Shown here: piece by piece, positions 25,033-32,826 of the stretch
How the letters are laid out: the number at the start of each line of letters is the position of its first letter
Numbering within the stretch: the first letter of the stretch is position 1
Assembly (NCBI GenBank): GCA_964646465.1
Contig: CAZYEN010000011.1
Location: 1 to 53,392 of the forward strand
Length of the DNA: 53,392 nt
Source of the DNA: CALRBF01 sp964646465
Lineage (GTDB): Bacteria > Patescibacteriota > Minisyncoccia > SW-4-49-11
Direction: 5' to 3'
The notes under the pieces: generated by a model
The model's input: the letters and a program-made list of their open reading frames with translations, nothing else
Told to the model about the DNA's origin: nothing
The model's database searches: none
Position numbers and translations under genes: made by a program

Positions 25033-25107
25033 CGGGGACGACCGGGCTCGAACCGGCGACCTTCTGCGTGACAGGCAGACGCTCTAAACCGACTGAGCTA
25101 CGCCCCC
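25033..25107 (-). tRNA. tRNA-Asp (anticodon GUC)
   Basis: Acceptor GGGGGCG/CGTCCCC, discriminator G, CCA encoded at 25030-25032. The anticodon loop CTGTCAC gives GTC; the T-arm is GGTTCGAGCCC. Confidence 0.95.
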
Positions 25108-25161
25108 ATGATTAAATTATTATAGCAATGTTCTTGGAATTTAGCAAGAGCAACACTCTGG

Positions 25162-25233
25162 GGTGGCCAACGGGAATTGAACCCGTAATGTCGGAACCAC
25201 AACCCGAAGTTTTACCATTAAACTATGGCCACC
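25162..25233 (-). tRNA. tRNA-His (anticodon GUG)
   Basis: Acceptor GTGGCCA/TGGCCAC plus an encoded G-1 opposite C73, the usual tRNA-His identity pair. CCA is encoded at 25159-25161. The anticodon loop gives GTG; the T-arm is GGTTCAATTCC. Confidence 0.95.
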
Positions 25234-25382
25234 ACACAATGCTTCTCTTACTAACATAATGTGCAACAAAGCTTATTGTATCAAAAAATTATCTACATTG
25301 CAAATATAGGTAGAAGATAACTATAAAGACAGAGTCTACTAACTTTAGTGTTAAATTTAAAGATCAAAGTTTGATATTTAAT

Positions 25383-25422
25383 CACCTCCAGCCAAAATGT
25401 CACCTCCTCTAAAGGAGGACAG
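25383..25422. repeat. Solitary inverted B arm
   Basis: CACCTCCAGCC...AAAGGAGGACA, a single arm of the composite repeat just downstream of the LOG-family gene. Confidence 0.6.
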
Positions 25423-25445
25423 AATATTAAATTCACCATTCATAA

Positions 25446-26783
25446 TTATTTCTGGCCATTTTTGACAATCATATCAATTACTTCATCTCGATTCGAAGTT
25501 ACTTTAAACAAATTCAAATCAGCTGGATTAATAGTTCTATATTTTTGGTCTAAAGTTTGCTTAATATAATCTGTTAATGGACTCCAAAACTTATCATCGT
25601 ATAAAATTAAAGGTGTAGGGTCTACTTTATGAGTCTGTACTAAAGTTAATACTTCAAATAATTGATGCAATGTTCCCAAACCTCCTGGGCAGAATAGATA
25701 TTGATTAGTAGGGCCAGTCAAGATAAATTGTCTAGTAAATGGGAATCTAAAATGAATAGAGTCACTAACATATTGATTCATTGTTTTGCCTGCCTGATGC
25801 AACAATGTAGCATAAGCCGGTTTACCAGCTTCAGCAGAAGCTTTATTAGCAGCTTCAGCAATTCCAAAGCCTCCTCCTGTTAAGACAGTAAAATCCTGTT
25901 TAATTGCTTCTTGTGCAATATTATATACATCATGATAATAATGACTGTCTTTTGAAACTTTGTTACTTCCTAAGATAGTGATGTTCTTAGGTAATGACTG
26001 TAAAAAATCTAATCCTTCTACTAATTCTGCCATGACACGAAATATTCGCCAATTCACACTAGTAACAGAGTTGGTGTTAGATATATTATCTAAAAAGTTT
26101 GGATGGTCTTCCGTATTTTTAATAATATCATAAGCCTCTTCAGCAGTTTCTACTACTTTTAGCATTTCTAAATCTTCTGGTTTAATAGCTCCTAATATCT
26201 CATGACAAGTATTGTTAAGAAAATTTACTAAGGGGGTCCAAAACTCAACTCCCACTAATATGACTGGGACTTTTTGAATAAATCCTAAGGCCATTTCATT
26301 CAAAGCCTGGAATAATTCATCCAGAGTACCATAACCACCAGGAAAATAAACAAATGCCTGAGAAGGGGTGGTGAGCATCACTTTACGGGTAAAAAAGTAG
26401 CTAAAATCTACAGAATCAGTGACGTAGGGATTAATTTTTTGCTCCATTGGGAGTTCAATTCCAAGTCCAATTGAAGTTCCTTTGACTTGAAAGGCTCCTC
26501 GATTAGCAGCCTCCATAATACCAGGACCTCCCCCAGTAATAACAGTAAAGTTATTAAGCCCTAGAATTTCCCCTAATTTACGGGCTTTAATATAATATTC
26601 ATCATTTTCATAAGTACGAGCTGAGCCGAAAATAGTAACTTCATTTTTATATTTTGACATTAAGTCATAACCCTCTACAAATTCAGCCATAACCTTGAAC
26701 AATTTCCAAGAATCTGTTTGAGCTAAATTGTATGGGGTTTTAGCTACATCTTGAATAGTTTTTAGTCTTTCAGTATATGCCAT
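25446..26783 (-). CDS. Tandem LOG-family (TIGR00730-like) protein
   Basis: A 445-aa protein made of two LOG-type Rossmann domains (about 30-220 and 230-440). LOG proteins are usually single-domain nucleoside-5'-monophosphate phosphoribohydrolases of ~190-240 aa. Domain 1 has GGGPGIMEAANRGA and the full catalytic signature PGGYGTLDE (near 147). Domain 2 has GGGFGIAEAANKAS and PGGLGTLHQ (near 364), with Gln for the usual Glu. Domain 1 therefore looks active and domain 2 degenerate or regulatory. Substrate unknown. It appears monocistronic. Confidence 0.85.
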   Translation of the reverse strand: MAYTERLKTIQDVAKTPYNLAQTDSWKLFKVMAEFVEGYDLMSKYKNEVTIFGSARTYENDEYYIKARKLGEILGLNNFTVITGGGPGIMEAANRGAFQVKGTSIGLGIELPMEQKINPYVTDSVDFSYFFTRKVMLTTPSQAFVYFPGGYGTLDELFQALNEMALGFIQKVPVILVGVEFWTPLVNFLNNTCHEILGAIKPEDLEMLKVVETAEEAYDIIKNTEDHPNFLDNISNTNSVTSVNWRIFRVMAELVEGLDFLQSLPKNITILGSNKVSKDSHYYHDVYNIAQEAIKQDFTVLTGGGFGIAEAANKASAEAGKPAYATLLHQAGKTMNQYVSDSIHFRFPFTRQFILTGPTNQYLFCPGGLGTLHQLFEVLTLVQTHKVDPTPLILYDDKFWSPLTDYIKQTLDQKYRTINPADLNLFKVTSNRDEVIDMIVKNGQK

Positions 26784-26894
26784 ATCTATTTACATTAATA
26801 AGAGATTTTGCACCGACCCCTTCCCAGTTCAATCTTTTTAATATTTGATTATAATTTCTTATTCGATTTCTAGTTTTATCTCACTTTCTGGGGG

Positions 26895-26968
26895 TGTCTC
26901 CGATTGGGATCGAACCAATAACCTACAGCTTAGAAGGCTGTTGCTCTATCCAATTGAGCTACAGAGAC
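26895..26968 (-). tRNA. tRNA-Arg (anticodon UCU)
   Basis: Acceptor GTCTCTG/CGGAGAC, discriminator A, CCA not encoded (CCC). The anticodon loop CTTCTAA gives TCT; the T-arm is GGTTCGATCCC. Confidence 0.95.
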
Positions 26969-27065
26969 ATTAGTATTCAAGATTATAACAAATATTATAA
27001 GTTTTTGCAAGAAAAAAGCTCGTTTCTCATCTTTATAAATACAATGATATAATTATCCTATTTGT

Positions 27066-27180
27066 ATCGTAGGGGCGACCTTTCAGTCGAAAGTGTATTT
27101 TCCTGTTTTTATTGTGGAGGGATAAACGTTTACCTCCCGTAGGGACAGCTTCCGCTACGAAACAGCAAAGGCGACATAAG
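27066..27180. repeat. D repeat and related palindromic unit
   Basis: A D repeat at 27066-27092 (CGTAGGGGCGACCTTTCAGTCG) and a degenerate relative at about 27138-27180 lie in the 240-bp gap between tRNA-Arg and pcrA. No gene is seen in the gap. Confidence 0.55.
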
Positions 27181-27208
27181 GTAGCAACTACAATTTATAA
27201 TTGACCTC

Positions 27209-29212
27209 TTACCACTCAGGGTCATAGTCGGTATAGGTGAGAGATAGTTGTTCTAATAGATGATCCGGGATTTCATTGATAAATCTTGAGGATGGATTAG
27301 ATTGAATTTGCCCAAAGATACGCCTCAACTGGGTATATGTCATATATAATTTATCTTTGGCTCTAGTAATCCCAACATAGCATAGTCGTCTCTCTTCCTC
27401 TAATTCTTTATGGGATACTAGACTACGAGAGTGAGGTAGTATACCTTCTTCCATTCCAATCATAAATACCACTGGGAATTCCAAACCTTTAGCCGCATGA
27501 TAAGTCATCAAAGTGACAGCTTGGCTGGCCTGCATCCCGTCAATATCTGAGAGTAAAGCCGTCTCTTGTAAAAACTCATATAAAGCCTCCTCTACTGGCA
27601 GATTATCAAATTTCTGAGTAACCGTGAACAATTCCTCAATATACTCAATTCTAGCTTCATTTTCTTTATTCTTCTCCCAATGACTAGTATAGCTAGTTAT
27701 TTTTAAAATATCAGCCACCAATTGGGATAAATTATACTTTTCCTTCTCAAAATAACTCTTAAGTTCCATGATTTGATCACAGAAGGCTAGAATTCCACTC
27801 TTAGCCTTACCTGTAATCTTGAGAGAATATTTCTCTGGTTCCGTCAATAATTGTATCAGGTCCACATTCTGGTCAACATCATTGATCTCAGAGTATGCTA
27901 ATAAAACTTTTTCTACACTAGCCTTACCGACTGCTCGCTTTGGCACATTGATAATCCGCCGAAAAGAAGCCGTGTCATTATTATTATAAATAAATTTCAA
28001 ATAAGCTAACAAATCCTTAATTTCAGCTCTTTCATAGAATTTAGTTCCACCCACAATCTGATAGGGGATTCTTAGTTGCAAAAAAGCTTCTTCCAAAGCT
28101 CGAGACTGAGCATTAGTCCTATACAGACAAGCAAATCCAGATAGAGAATATTTATCCCTACCTACTAGATCCTTAATAGTTCTTGCCACAAACATACTCT
28201 CCTGATACTCATTCTCGGCTTCTACTAATTGAATTAAATCCCCAGACTGTTTCTCTGTCCAAAGATTTTTATCCTTTTTTTGTGTATTCTTATCAATCAC
28301 TTGATTGGCAGCATCTAGAATAATTTGGGTAGAGCGATAATTCTGTTCTAGGAGTACTACCTTGGTATTTTTATAATCTTTTTCAAAATTGAGAATATTT
28401 TTAAAGTCCGCCCCACGCCAAGAATAAATAGCCTGAAAGTCATCTCCCACTACACATAAATTCTTATACTTATTCGCCAATAGCTTCACTAATTCATACT
28501 GAGCCTGATTGGTATCCTGATACTCATCAATCATAATATACCTAAATCTTTCCTGATATTTGGCTAGCACATCAGTATATTCTTTGAATAATACTACAGT
28601 ATTCATTATAATATCATCAAAGTCCATAGCATTATTCTTTCGTAATTGCTTTTGATACTCCTGATATAACTCAATAGTTAACTCCTCTAGTGGGCTAGTG
28701 GGATTATAGGTAGCAAATTGAGTGGCAGTGACTAAATTATTCTTAGCCTTAGAGATAAGATTCTGAATAGTAGCTGGCTTGACTTGCTCTTTAGAAATGT
28801 CTCGTTTTTTTAGCAAATCTTTTATAATGTTTTGACTATCCCCAGTATCATAAATTAAAAACGACTTATCATAACCTAAAGCCTCCGCTTCACGATGTAA
28901 TATATTCAGACAAACGGAGTGAAAAGTACCTACCATCGGCATATTAGGAATATATCCATCAAAAGAAGTCTCTAACAAATGACTGATTCGCTCTTTCATC
29001 TCCTTGGCAGCCTTATTGGTAAATGTGACAGCCAGAATATTATACGGATCAATCCCCTGAGCCACCATATAGGCAATTCGCTTAGTCAAAGTAGAGGTTT
29101 TACCTGATCCCGCTCCAGCTAACACCAAAACCGGACCCTCAATAGTTTGAGCCGCTTCGAGCTGTTTGTCATTCAGACCACTTAAAATAGGATGTATTTT
29201 ATCTTTTGCCAT
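27209..29212 (-). CDS. pcrA: ATP-dependent DNA helicase, UvrD/PcrA type
   Basis: Superfamily 1A 3'-5' helicase used in repair and replication restart. At 667 aa it is slightly shorter than typical UvrD/PcrA (~720). Q motif LNDKQLEAAQ, Walker A LAGAGSGKTSTLTKR (near 30-40), Walker B IDEYQDTNQAQ (near 227), motif III VVGDDFQAIYSWRGA, motif IV EQNYRST, and motifs V/VI VTLMTYHAAKGLEFP and RRLCYVGITRAKD are all present. The C-terminal tail is short. Monocistronic; tRNA-Cys lies just upstream on the same strand. Confidence 0.95.
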   Translation of the reverse strand: MAKDKIHPILSGLNDKQLEAAQTIEGPVLVLAGAGSGKTSTLTKRIAYMVAQGIDPYNILAVTFTNKAAKEMKERISHLLETSFDGYIPNMPMVGTFHSVCLNILHREAEALGYDKSFLIYDTGDSQNIIKDLLKKRDISKEQVKPATIQNLISKAKNNLVTATQFATYNPTSPLEELTIELYQEYQKQLRKNNAMDFDDIIMNTVVLFKEYTDVLAKYQERFRYIMIDEYQDTNQAQYELVKLLANKYKNLCVVGDDFQAIYSWRGADFKNILNFEKDYKNTKVVLLEQNYRSTQIILDAANQVIDKNTQKKDKNLWTEKQSGDLIQLVEAENEYQESMFVARTIKDLVGRDKYSLSGFACLYRTNAQSRALEEAFLQLRIPYQIVGGTKFYERAEIKDLLAYLKFIYNNNDTASFRRIINVPKRAVGKASVEKVLLAYSEINDVDQNVDLIQLLTEPEKYSLKITGKAKSGILAFCDQIMELKSYFEKEKYNLSQLVADILKITSYTSHWEKNKENEARIEYIEELFTVTQKFDNLPVEEALYEFLQETALLSDIDGMQASQAVTLMTYHAAKGLEFPVVFMIGMEEGILPHSRSLVSHKELEEERRLCYVGITRAKDKLYMTYTQLRRIFGQIQSNPSSRFINEIPDHLLEQLSLTYTDYDPEW

Positions 29213-29259
29213 TTGGTTGATAATTTATAATTTTGATATCAAATAAAGCTAACTGATGG

Positions 29260-29330
29260 AGGCTCCAAGCAGACTCGCACTGCTGTAGAGGGTTTTGCAG
29301 ACCCGTGCCTAACTTCTCGGCCATGGAGCC
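29260..29330 (-). tRNA. tRNA-Cys (anticodon GCA)
   Basis: Acceptor GGCTCCA/TGGAGCC, discriminator T, CCA encoded at 29257-29259. The anticodon stem GGGTC... with loop CTGCAAA gives GCA. Length 71 nt. Confidence 0.94.
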
Positions 29331-29375
29331 AGTTATGGCTTTTAGTATATCATAGATTGGACTTTTTGGGAAATG

Positions 29376-29407
29376 AAAAAGCCCACCTTCCGAAGAGGTG
29401 GGCTAAA
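29376..29407 (-). terminator. Conserved cassette terminator 1
   Basis: AGCCCACCT/AGGTGGGCT around TTCCGAAG-like loop, T run on the minus strand. Nearly the same sequence ends the units at 30126 and 31293. Confidence 0.85.
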
Positions 29408-29454
29408 AAATTTGAGTGAAGTTAGATTACTTGATTGAATAATCTTGATTAATC

Positions 29455-29835
29455 TTAAGTAATCAATCCTCTTTTCTGCAACTCAAAAAGAACCTTCTTT
29501 GCCGCATTCTCAGGGTCTTCTTCAGAAGAGATTATATCCCTAATAGATTCAACCACTGACTCAACCTCAATCGGTCTAGGCCTGTGTTGTGAAATAATGG
29601 TACAAAATATTTCTTTCACAGACCCTTCATTATCAGATAACTCCTGATTAACTTCAACACATGCTCTTGACATAATTCCAGTATGCTCACTCGCTCTTCT
29701 AAGAAGAAACTCTTGTGTAGCCACAATCTGTGCTAGTCTACCCATTCGCAAACCCTGCTCCCAATGATTAACTGGGTCTGTGCGATCCCAGTGGGAAACA
29801 TTGGTACCTGGACTTTGATGAGAAATGTTAGTCAT
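29455..29835 (-). CDS. Orphan cassette protein (126 aa)
   Basis: I do not recognise this protein (MTNISHQSPGTNVSHWDRTD...). It looks soluble, acidic and helical, without membrane segments. I start at ATG 29835. Longer in-frame ATGs at 29922 and 29868 lie upstream of or within the promoter at 29864-29892. First unit of an array of four on one strand (29.4-31.75 kb), each with its own promoter and terminator. The upstream 130 bp resembles that of the unit at 30801. Confidence 0.65.
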   Translation of the reverse strand: MTNISHQSPGTNVSHWDRTDPVNHWEQGLRMGRLAQIVATQEFLLRRASEHTGIMSRACVEVNQELSDNEGSVKEIFCTIISQHRPRPIEVESVVESIRDIISSEEDPENAAKKVLFELQKRGLIT

Positions 29836-29863
29836 AATAATGAAATAGATCTGGGTAGATATT

Positions 29864-29892
29864 AACATACCACATTTACCCAATTTTGTCAA
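29864..29892 (-). promoter_or_regulatory. Cassette promoter, array unit 1
   Basis: Minus strand: TTGACA, 17-bp spacer ending AAATGTGG, TATGTT. Confidence 0.8.
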
Positions 29893-30039
29893 TAGCTTTT
29901 GCGCTTTAATTATAATATTCATCTCTACTTTATCAATATAATGGCTTATTTTATTACTTTTATATCATATTATATTTTGCTATTATGTTATGTTTTATTC
30001 TGAATGTTTTTGACTTTCGTAGAATTAACCTTGTCCTAA

Positions 30040-30122
30040 AATTCCCCTCTTGAGGGGTGGACAGCTTTGCTGGACGGGGTGGAGTACTTTTGTGTTCGTA
30101 GAGGCGACCTTTTAGTCGCCTG
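30040..30122. repeat. A element followed by D repeat
   Basis: A element 30040-30083 (AATTCCCCTCTTGAGGGG ... GGGGTGGA) and D repeat 30095-30122 lie between array units 1 and 2. The rest of the 350-bp gap is the AT-rich DNA upstream of unit 1. Confidence 0.8.
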
Positions 30123-30125
30123 AAA

Positions 30126-30160
30126 TAAAAAAGCCCACCGTCCGAAGAGGGTGGGCTCTT
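30126..30160 (-). terminator. Conserved cassette terminator 2
   Basis: AGCCCACC...GGGTGGGCT hairpin with the same GTCCGAAGAG loop as at 31293. Confidence 0.85.
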
Positions 30161-30184
30161 TTGTTAACTGCTAAAGGTATGATA

Positions 30185-30469
30185 TTACCTTCTCCATTTA
30201 CGAAGTCGGTATGCTCGTCTTCTAGCCCACCAGGGGTTAGAATGGTTATGATGTATATGTCTGTCAAAACTACTTTCGTGGGGTTTGTGAGATTGATTTA
30301 GTAAATCCATTCCTCTTGAATGTTGTAGATTATCTAAAGATTCTCTATCTAAAAATTCTTCATATAGCTCACTTTCAGCTCTATCTAACTCATCTGAAGT
30401 TCCCACGAACTCCAGATATAGTTCACCAAGCATTCTATGATGCTCGTCCCACAATGATGTTTGTACCAT
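30185..30469 (-). CDS. Orphan cassette protein (94 aa)
   Basis: I do not recognise this protein (MVQTSLWDEHHRMLGELYLE...). The N-terminal two thirds is acidic and helical. The C-terminal third is His-, Trp- and Arg-rich (IHHNHSNPWWARRRAYRLRK), a strongly basic tail that could bind nucleic acid or membrane. I start at ATG 30469; the ATG at 30514 is upstream, in the promoter. Array unit 2. Confidence 0.65.
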   Translation of the reverse strand: MVQTSLWDEHHRMLGELYLEFVGTSDELDRAESELYEEFLDRESLDNLQHSRGMDLLNQSHKPHESSFDRHIHHNHSNPWWARRRAYRLRKWRR

Positions 30470-30502
30470 GATTACTTTTCCCAGAAATGAAAAACCTTTC
30501 CA

Positions 30503-30531
30503 ACTATACCACACTTCCCTAATTTTGTCAA
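30503..30531 (-). promoter_or_regulatory. Cassette promoter, array unit 2
   Basis: Minus strand: TTGACA, 17-bp spacer ending GTGTGG, TATAGT. The ~100 bp upstream (to about 30615) closely resembles 31580-31685 upstream of unit 4. Confidence 0.8.
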
Positions 30532-30639
30532 TACTTATTATTAGTTTTAATTAAAGCTTTTCTTTTTTTATTTAGAAATAGTTCTTATTTAGTTTGATGT
30601 TTTGTTATTATGTTATATTTTATTCTGAATAATTGTGAC

Positions 30640-30748
30640 CTTCGTAGGGGCGACCTTGCTCTGAAAATTCCCCTCTTGAGGGGTGGACAGCTTCGCTGGA
30701 CGGGGTGGAGTGCTTTTGTATTAGTATAGCCGACCTTGCTGTCGCCAG
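30640..30748. repeat. Truncated D, A element, degenerate D
   Basis: A half D repeat (CGTAGGGGCGACCTTGCT) runs directly into an A element (30666-30709). A degenerate D copy follows at 30721-30748. It looks as if the A element inserted into a D repeat. Fills the 330-bp gap between units 2 and 3 together with AT-rich DNA. Confidence 0.75.
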
Positions 30749-30752
30749 AAAT

Positions 30753-30778
30753 GAAAAAGCCCACCGCGGTGGTGAGCT
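30753..30778 (-). terminator. Cassette terminator 3 (variant)
   Basis: AGCCCACC/GGTGGTGAGCT, a shortened form of the array terminator; T-rich on the minus strand. Confidence 0.65.
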
Positions 30779-30800
30779 GGGGGAGATAGGGAGTGTAGAG

Positions 30801-31085
30801 TTAGACTTCTCGAGACATATCCTTGATGATACACTTGAGAGAAGCCCGTGCCCCTGGTCTTAGAGCTTCCATACAGTCAAGAACTTCTTGACTCAAGCCA
30901 ATCAGGAAATTAAGCCCTTCGGGACTCAACTCCTCCAGAGGTCTCTCTGGGTCCACCATATCAATGAGGTCTAAGGCTTCAGTGGCATCTTGAACCATAG
31001 GGTCTTCCGTTTCTTGGTCAAGAAAGGCTTCGAGCGCTCGCTCGGCAAGCCCTGCATCAAGTGCAGAGTCATAATCAGCAGACAT
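30801..31085 (-). CDS. Orphan cassette protein (94 aa, acidic, GC-rich gene)
   Basis: I do not recognise this strongly acidic, helical protein (MSADYDSALDAGLAERALEAF...). The coding region is near half G+C, far above the AT-rich flanks, and uses codons such as CTC, GCC and CGC that are rare in neighbouring housekeeping genes. I start at ATG 31085; the in-frame ATG at 31118 lies upstream of the expected transcription start. Array unit 3. Composition suggests the ORF came from elsewhere while promoter and terminator are local. Confidence 0.65.
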   Translation of the reverse strand: MSADYDSALDAGLAERALEAFLDQETEDPMVQDATEALDLIDMVDPERPLEELSPEGLNFLIGLSQEVLDCMEALRPGARASLKCIIKDMSREV

Positions 31086-31108
31086 TGTCTTAGAAATGAA
31101 CTGAAGTA

Positions 31109-31137
31109 AACATACCACATTTCCCTAATTTTGTCAA
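31109..31137 (-). promoter_or_regulatory. Cassette promoter, array unit 3
   Basis: Minus strand: TTGACA, 17-bp spacer ending AAATGTGG, TATGTT. It differs from unit 1 at only a few positions. Confidence 0.8.
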
Positions 31138-31258
31138 TGGATTTTGTGATTTAGTTATAATATCTATCCTTACTTTATCACTATAACATCTTATTTAATT
31201 ATTTTTATACAATTTTATATTTTGTCATTATTTTATGTTTTATTGTTATACATTTTAA

Positions 31259-31288
31259 CCTTCGTAGAGGCGACCTTTTAGTCGCCTG
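31259..31288. repeat. D repeat
   Basis: TTCGTAGAGGCGACC...GTCGCCTGAA, the same as at 30095-30122 and placed in the same way just downstream of a terminator. Confidence 0.75.
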
Positions 31289-31292
31289 AAAT

Positions 31293-31320
31293 AAAAAAAC
31301 CCACCGTCCGAAGAGGTGGG
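31293..31320 (-). terminator. Conserved cassette terminator 4
   Basis: CCCACC/GGTGGG stem with the GTCCGAAGA loop; T run on the minus strand. Confidence 0.85.
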
Positions 31321-31347
31321 CTGGGGGGCACTGAGTCTCGATGATAA

Positions 31348-31551
31348 TTAAAATATATCAAGACCTTCTTCGTCAAAGGCTTCGAAGTCATCATCTACTG
31401 GGAAAGCATCCGCTAGCTGCGCAAGCGCGTTAGGTTCGAGAGTAAGCTTCAGGGGAGGGGGAGATGATTCGAGAGCAAGCCTACGTTGGTCATTAAGCCG
31501 GTCTGCGTCTGCAGCATATGCAGAGTCTAATTCTTCTTGGAAAATGGACAT
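31348..31551 (-). CDS. Orphan cassette protein (67 aa, acidic)
   Basis: I do not recognise this acidic protein (MSIFQEELDSAYAADADRL... with a C terminus DDDFEAFDEEGLDIF). The coding region is GC-richer than its flanks. I start at ATG 31551; the ATG at 31584 lies in the promoter. Array unit 4, the upstream end of the array. Confidence 0.65.
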   Translation of the reverse strand: MSIFQEELDSAYAADADRLNDQRRLALESSPPPLKLTLEPNALAQLADAFPVDDDFEAFDEEGLDIF

Positions 31552-31574
31552 GAAACTAGTACAATGACAAAACA

Positions 31575-31603
31575 ACCATACCACATCTTCCTCATTTTGT
31601 CAA
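31575..31603 (-). promoter_or_regulatory. Cassette promoter, array unit 4
   Basis: Minus strand: TTGACA, 17-bp spacer ending GATGTGG, TATGGT. Confidence 0.8.
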
Positions 31604-31709
31604 TACTTATTATTATTTTTAATTAAAGCTTTTCTCTTTTTATTTAACCATAACTCTTATTTACTTTAGTGTTTTGTTGTTGTTTTAATACAATATGTTT
31701 ATGTTTCTA

Positions 31710-31752
31710 TCCACCCCGTCAGGCAAGCCTGCCACCCCTCAAGAGGGGAATT
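31710..31752. repeat. Inverted A element at the array border
   Basis: TCCACCCCGTC ... GAGGGGAATT. It lies opposite in orientation to the A copies inside the array, between unit 4 and trmH. Confidence 0.75.
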
Positions 31753-31829
31753 TTAGAACAAATGCATAATTTATAATTCCCAATCACCCCTATTTTATGC
31801 TATAATACACTTATAAACACCATACTTTT

Positions 31830-32420
31830 ATGTCTAAATCCAAATCCTATACCTTTGAGCCTAGAGAGCAGGGGACTTTGCCTTATGATCCTAATGCTAA
31901 GAGAAATGTAGCTGACCAGTTAGCTTGGGCAAAGAGGGAGGATATTCTAGAGACTATCAACCCCAATAAAATTCCAATCTCTTTACTATTAGTCAATATA
32001 GATAGAGACAATAATATTGGCAATATTATAAGATCCGCTAACACCTTTGGGGTAAAAGAAGTGCTAATCTATGGTAGGAAAAAGTTTGACCGCCGAACTA
32101 GTGTTGGAGCGGAGTTTTTTATGCAATTTCGTCATATTAAATTTATAGAAGATATCTCACAATTAAAACAAGAGTTTGACTTAATTATTGGCTTAGAGCA
32201 GACCGATGATTCAGTAGAATTACATAATTATAAATGGCCGCAAAATAAGAATATTCTCATAGCCGTAGGTAATGAAGGCAAAGGTCTGCCACAGGAAATC
32301 TTAGATATTTGTGACTCCACTCTTGAGATAGAACAATATGGTAGCACTCGTTCCCTGAATGTATCTGTAGCAACTGGGATTGTATTATATAATTATAGGG
32401 TGAAGAATAACTTTACATAA
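31830..32420 (+). CDS. SpoU/TrmH-family RNA methyltransferase
   Basis: SPOUT-class 2'-O-ribose methyltransferase of 196 aa, for tRNA or rRNA. The three SpoU motifs are present: NIGNIIRSANTFGV (motif 1), IAVGNEGKGLPQ (motif 2) and RSLNVSVATGIVLYNY (motif 3). The target base cannot be read from sequence; TrmH (tRNA Gm18) is one option. A terminator follows at 32447-32472. Confidence 0.9.
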   Translation: MSKSKSYTFEPREQGTLPYDPNAKRNVADQLAWAKREDILETINPNKIPISLLLVNIDRDNNIGNIIRSANTFGVKEVLIYGRKKFDRRTSVGAEFFMQFRHIKFIEDISQLKQEFDLIIGLEQTDDSVELHNYKWPQNKNILIAVGNEGKGLPQEILDICDSTLEIEQYGSTRSLNVSVATGIVLYNYRVKNNFT

Positions 32421-32446
32421 TATTTTTTTATTAATAGCTAAAACAT

Positions 32447-32472
32447 GCCAGTTTACAAAGACTGGCTTTTTT
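32447..32472 (+). terminator. Terminator of the SpoU methyltransferase gene
   Basis: Stem GCCAGT/ACTGGC followed by TTTTTT. Confidence 0.8.
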
Positions 32473-32520
32473 ATTAGTCTTAAATTATATTTTATTACAA
32501 AAAATCAAAATATTACTGTA

Positions 32521-32548
32521 TAAAAAACCGGCTGCCTGGGCAGTCGGT
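32521..32548 (-). terminator. Terminator after 32570-32743
   Basis: Stem ACCGGCTGC/GCAGTCGGT with a G-U pair; on the minus strand followed by a T run. Confidence 0.8.
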
Positions 32549-32569
32549 GATCTTTGAGTGTAAGCACAC

Positions 32570-32743
32570 TCAGGAAGGTTTTGACTTTGGAATACAAATT
32601 CCAGACTCTTCGAAGATTTGCTCTTCACGAACGACTTCGCTTAAATGCTTATCGCAAGGATACTGTTGATGTCTTTGTCTTGCATTTCTGAGTCTCTCTT
32701 CATGATAAGAGAAATCAATGTGGCCATGATACAGAGTAGGCAT
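32570..32743 (-). CDS. Small orphan protein (57 aa, His-rich)
   Basis: A short gene (MPTLYHGHIDFSYHEERLRN... ending SGICIPKSKPS, stop TGA). It is supported by a GGGAGG ribosome-binding site just before the ATG, a near-consensus promoter (32779-32807) and a terminator 22 bp after the stop. It has six His and two Cys but no recognisable motif. It does not overlap rbfA. Cassette architecture. Confidence 0.7.
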   Translation of the reverse strand: MPTLYHGHIDFSYHEERLRNARQRHQQYPCDKHLSEVVREEQIFEESGICIPKSKPS

Positions 32744-32778
32744 AAAGCCCTCCCTAAAAGAGCAGATTTATAAAAATT

Positions 32779-32807
32779 ATTATACCACAAAATCTAACTT
32801 TTTTCAA
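32779..32807 (-). promoter_or_regulatory. Cassette-type promoter of 32570-32743
   Basis: Minus strand: TTGAAA, 17-bp spacer ending TTTGTGG, TATAAT. It has a perfect -10 with a TGG extension. Confidence 0.8.
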
Positions 32808-32826
32808 AAATTATTAACTTTTTGAC

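Noticed and set aside
24738..25071. Open frames on both strands upstream of tRNA-Asp
   Set aside because: One is translated repeat DNA; the other runs into the tRNA. No family similarity.
29376..31752. Possible CRISPR array because of repeated GC-rich hairpins
   Set aside because: Repeat spacing is irregular (hundreds of bases), the spacers contain genes, and no cas genes are present.
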